From Persephonella sp. KM09-Lau-8 (GTDB lineage: Bacteria > Aquificota > Aquificia > Aquificales > Hydrogenothermaceae): 64,000 nucleotides of DNA. The notes below the pieces were generated by a model that saw only the letters and a list, made by a program, of their open reading frames with translations, did not search any database and was not told the DNA's origin. Where the stretch lies: contig NZ_JNLL01000001.1 of the NCBI RefSeq assembly GCF_000703085.1, positions 1,302,001 through 1,366,000 on the forward strand, given 5' to 3'. The translations under genes and the position numbers were made by a program. Below, in pieces: positions 63,284 to 64,000 of this stretch (its first letter is position 1; every line of letters starts with the position of its first letter).

Positions 63284-64000
63284 TTAAGATAAGAAATCCC
63301 TAAGATGTTTTTTAATTGCAAGGGTTCTTAGCTTTTTCAGTGCTCTTTGTTCAAGCTGTCTGACCCTTTCCCTTGATATACCTAAAATTTCTCCTACTTC
63401 TGTTAGTGTTTTGGGTTCTTCTCCTTTTAAACCAAATCTGTATTCTATGATTGCTCTTTCCCTTTCATCAAGGGCATTAAGGAGCTTATTTAATTCCTTA
63501 TGTAAGGATTCTTCAACTATATCTTTTTCTACGTCTTCTGTTCCTTTTTTGGAAATAAGGTCTAATAATGTTAAATCCTCCTCTTCTCCAAGAGGTTTAT
63601 CAAGGGAGTAAGGCATTCTAACCACTTGCAGGGCATTTCTGACTTTTTTGGGAGATGCATCCACTTCTTTGGCTATTTCTTCTATGGTAGGTTCCCTTTT
63701 GAGCTGTTCTTTTAGTTTTTCGTATGTTTCTTTTACCTTGCTAATAAATAGCGACTCTTTTACTGGAATTCTAACTGCCCCTGTTTGCTGGAATATGGTC
63801 TGCATAATAGCCTGCCTAATCCACCATACCGCATAGGAGATAAATTTAACATCTCTGTCTGGGTCAAATCTTTTAGCTGCTTCTATTAGACCGAGATTTC
63901 CAGCAGCTATCAGGTCTGTAAGTGGGACACCCCAGCCCATAAAGTTTTTGGCTACATTTACAACAAATCTGAGATTGCCTTCAACTAATTTTTTTAGGGC
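63284..64000 (-). CDS. Sigma-70 family RNA polymerase sigma factor, 5' end outside window
   Basis: The frame stays open to the window edge, so only the C-terminal 238 residues are seen. Region 2 is ALKKLVEGNLRFVVNVA, DLIAAGNLGLIEAAKRFDP and FISYAVWWIRQAI (2.3-2.4); region 3 starts with RIPVKESLFISKVKETY; region 4 has EIGEILGISRERVRQLEQRALKKL-like TEVGEILGISRERVRQLEQR. It is an RpoD/RpoS-group sigma. Without the N-terminus I cannot tell the main sigma from an alternative one; KPLGEEEDLTLLDLI resembles both. The ATG at 63940 is internal. Confidence 0.93.
   Translation of the reverse strand, partial: ALKKLVEGNLRFVVNVAKNFMGWGVPLTDLIAAGNLGLIEAAKRFDPDRDVKFISYAVWWIRQAIMQTIFQQTGAVRIPVKESLFISKVKETYEKLKEQLKREPTIEEIAKEVDASPKKVRNALQVVRMPYSLDKPLGEEEDLTLLDLISKKGTEDVEKDIVEESLHKELNKLLNALDERERAIIEYRFGLKGEEPKTLTEVGEILGISRERVRQLEQRALKKLRTLAIKKHLRDFLS

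Overview
This AT-rich window (roughly one third G+C by eye) looks like the chromosome of a Gram-negative, thermophilic, sulfur-oxidising chemolithoautotroph. It is most likely from the Aquificota, probably Hydrogenothermaceae (Persephonella or Sulfurihydrogenibium relatives). That placement is inferred from gene content: lipid A and O-antigen genes (lpxB, waaA, Wzx/Wzy locus), sulfur genes (persulfide dioxygenase-rhodanese, DsrE2-like), an sdhA/frdA flavoprotein, thioredoxin-fold disulfide oxidoreductase, and very compact gene packing. No 16S gene is present to confirm it.

Positions 1-39,500 are mostly housekeeping genes in short, overlapping operons: c-di-GMP proteins (1-815, 7121-9163), a macro-domain / membrane-anchored Mrr-like / M16 peptidase operon ending directly in tRNA-Arg, bioF, hisH-trpA, tig-clpP-clpX-engB, four further tRNAs (Leu, Leu, His, Pro), lnt, a ferredoxin, an M48 protease-yicC-ferritin/VIT-waaA-fetB operon, lpxB, a Rad52-like annealing protein, HU, gamma-carbonic anhydrase, a PIN toxin-antitoxin pair, queD, pyrK, sdhA, rseP-dxr-disulfide oxidoreductase, and glmS.

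Positions 39,574-63,237 form a surface-polysaccharide locus: two nucleotide-sugar dehydrogenases, flippase, GT2, three GT4 enzymes, polymerase- and ligase-like membrane proteins, dTDP-rhamnose genes rmlA/C/B/D, galE, an initiating WbaP-like transferase, manC and a Wzz chain-length regulator on the opposite strand. It is invaded twice by selfish or defence-type modules. The first is an island (42,285-46,416) of two MNT/HEPN pairs and two Uma2 nuclease genes around ugd. The second is a DUF2281/PIN pair between rmlA and rmlC. The first dehydrogenase carries a full-length 464-residue intein with a LAGLIDADG endonuclease exactly at its catalytic cysteine. The window ends inside a sigma-70 family gene.

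The most notable observations are: the intein; a CPBP intramembrane protease divergent from a subtilase with a Gly-rich/Cys/TM/basic tail (a probable dedicated protein-sorting pair); a tRNA-Pro overlapping the 3' end of the HU gene; an unidentified GC-rich structured region near 28.4-28.7 kb; an isolated Rad52-like protein; and three genes (lnt, a HEPN toxin, a Uma2 nuclease) each broken by one apparent single-base frameshift.
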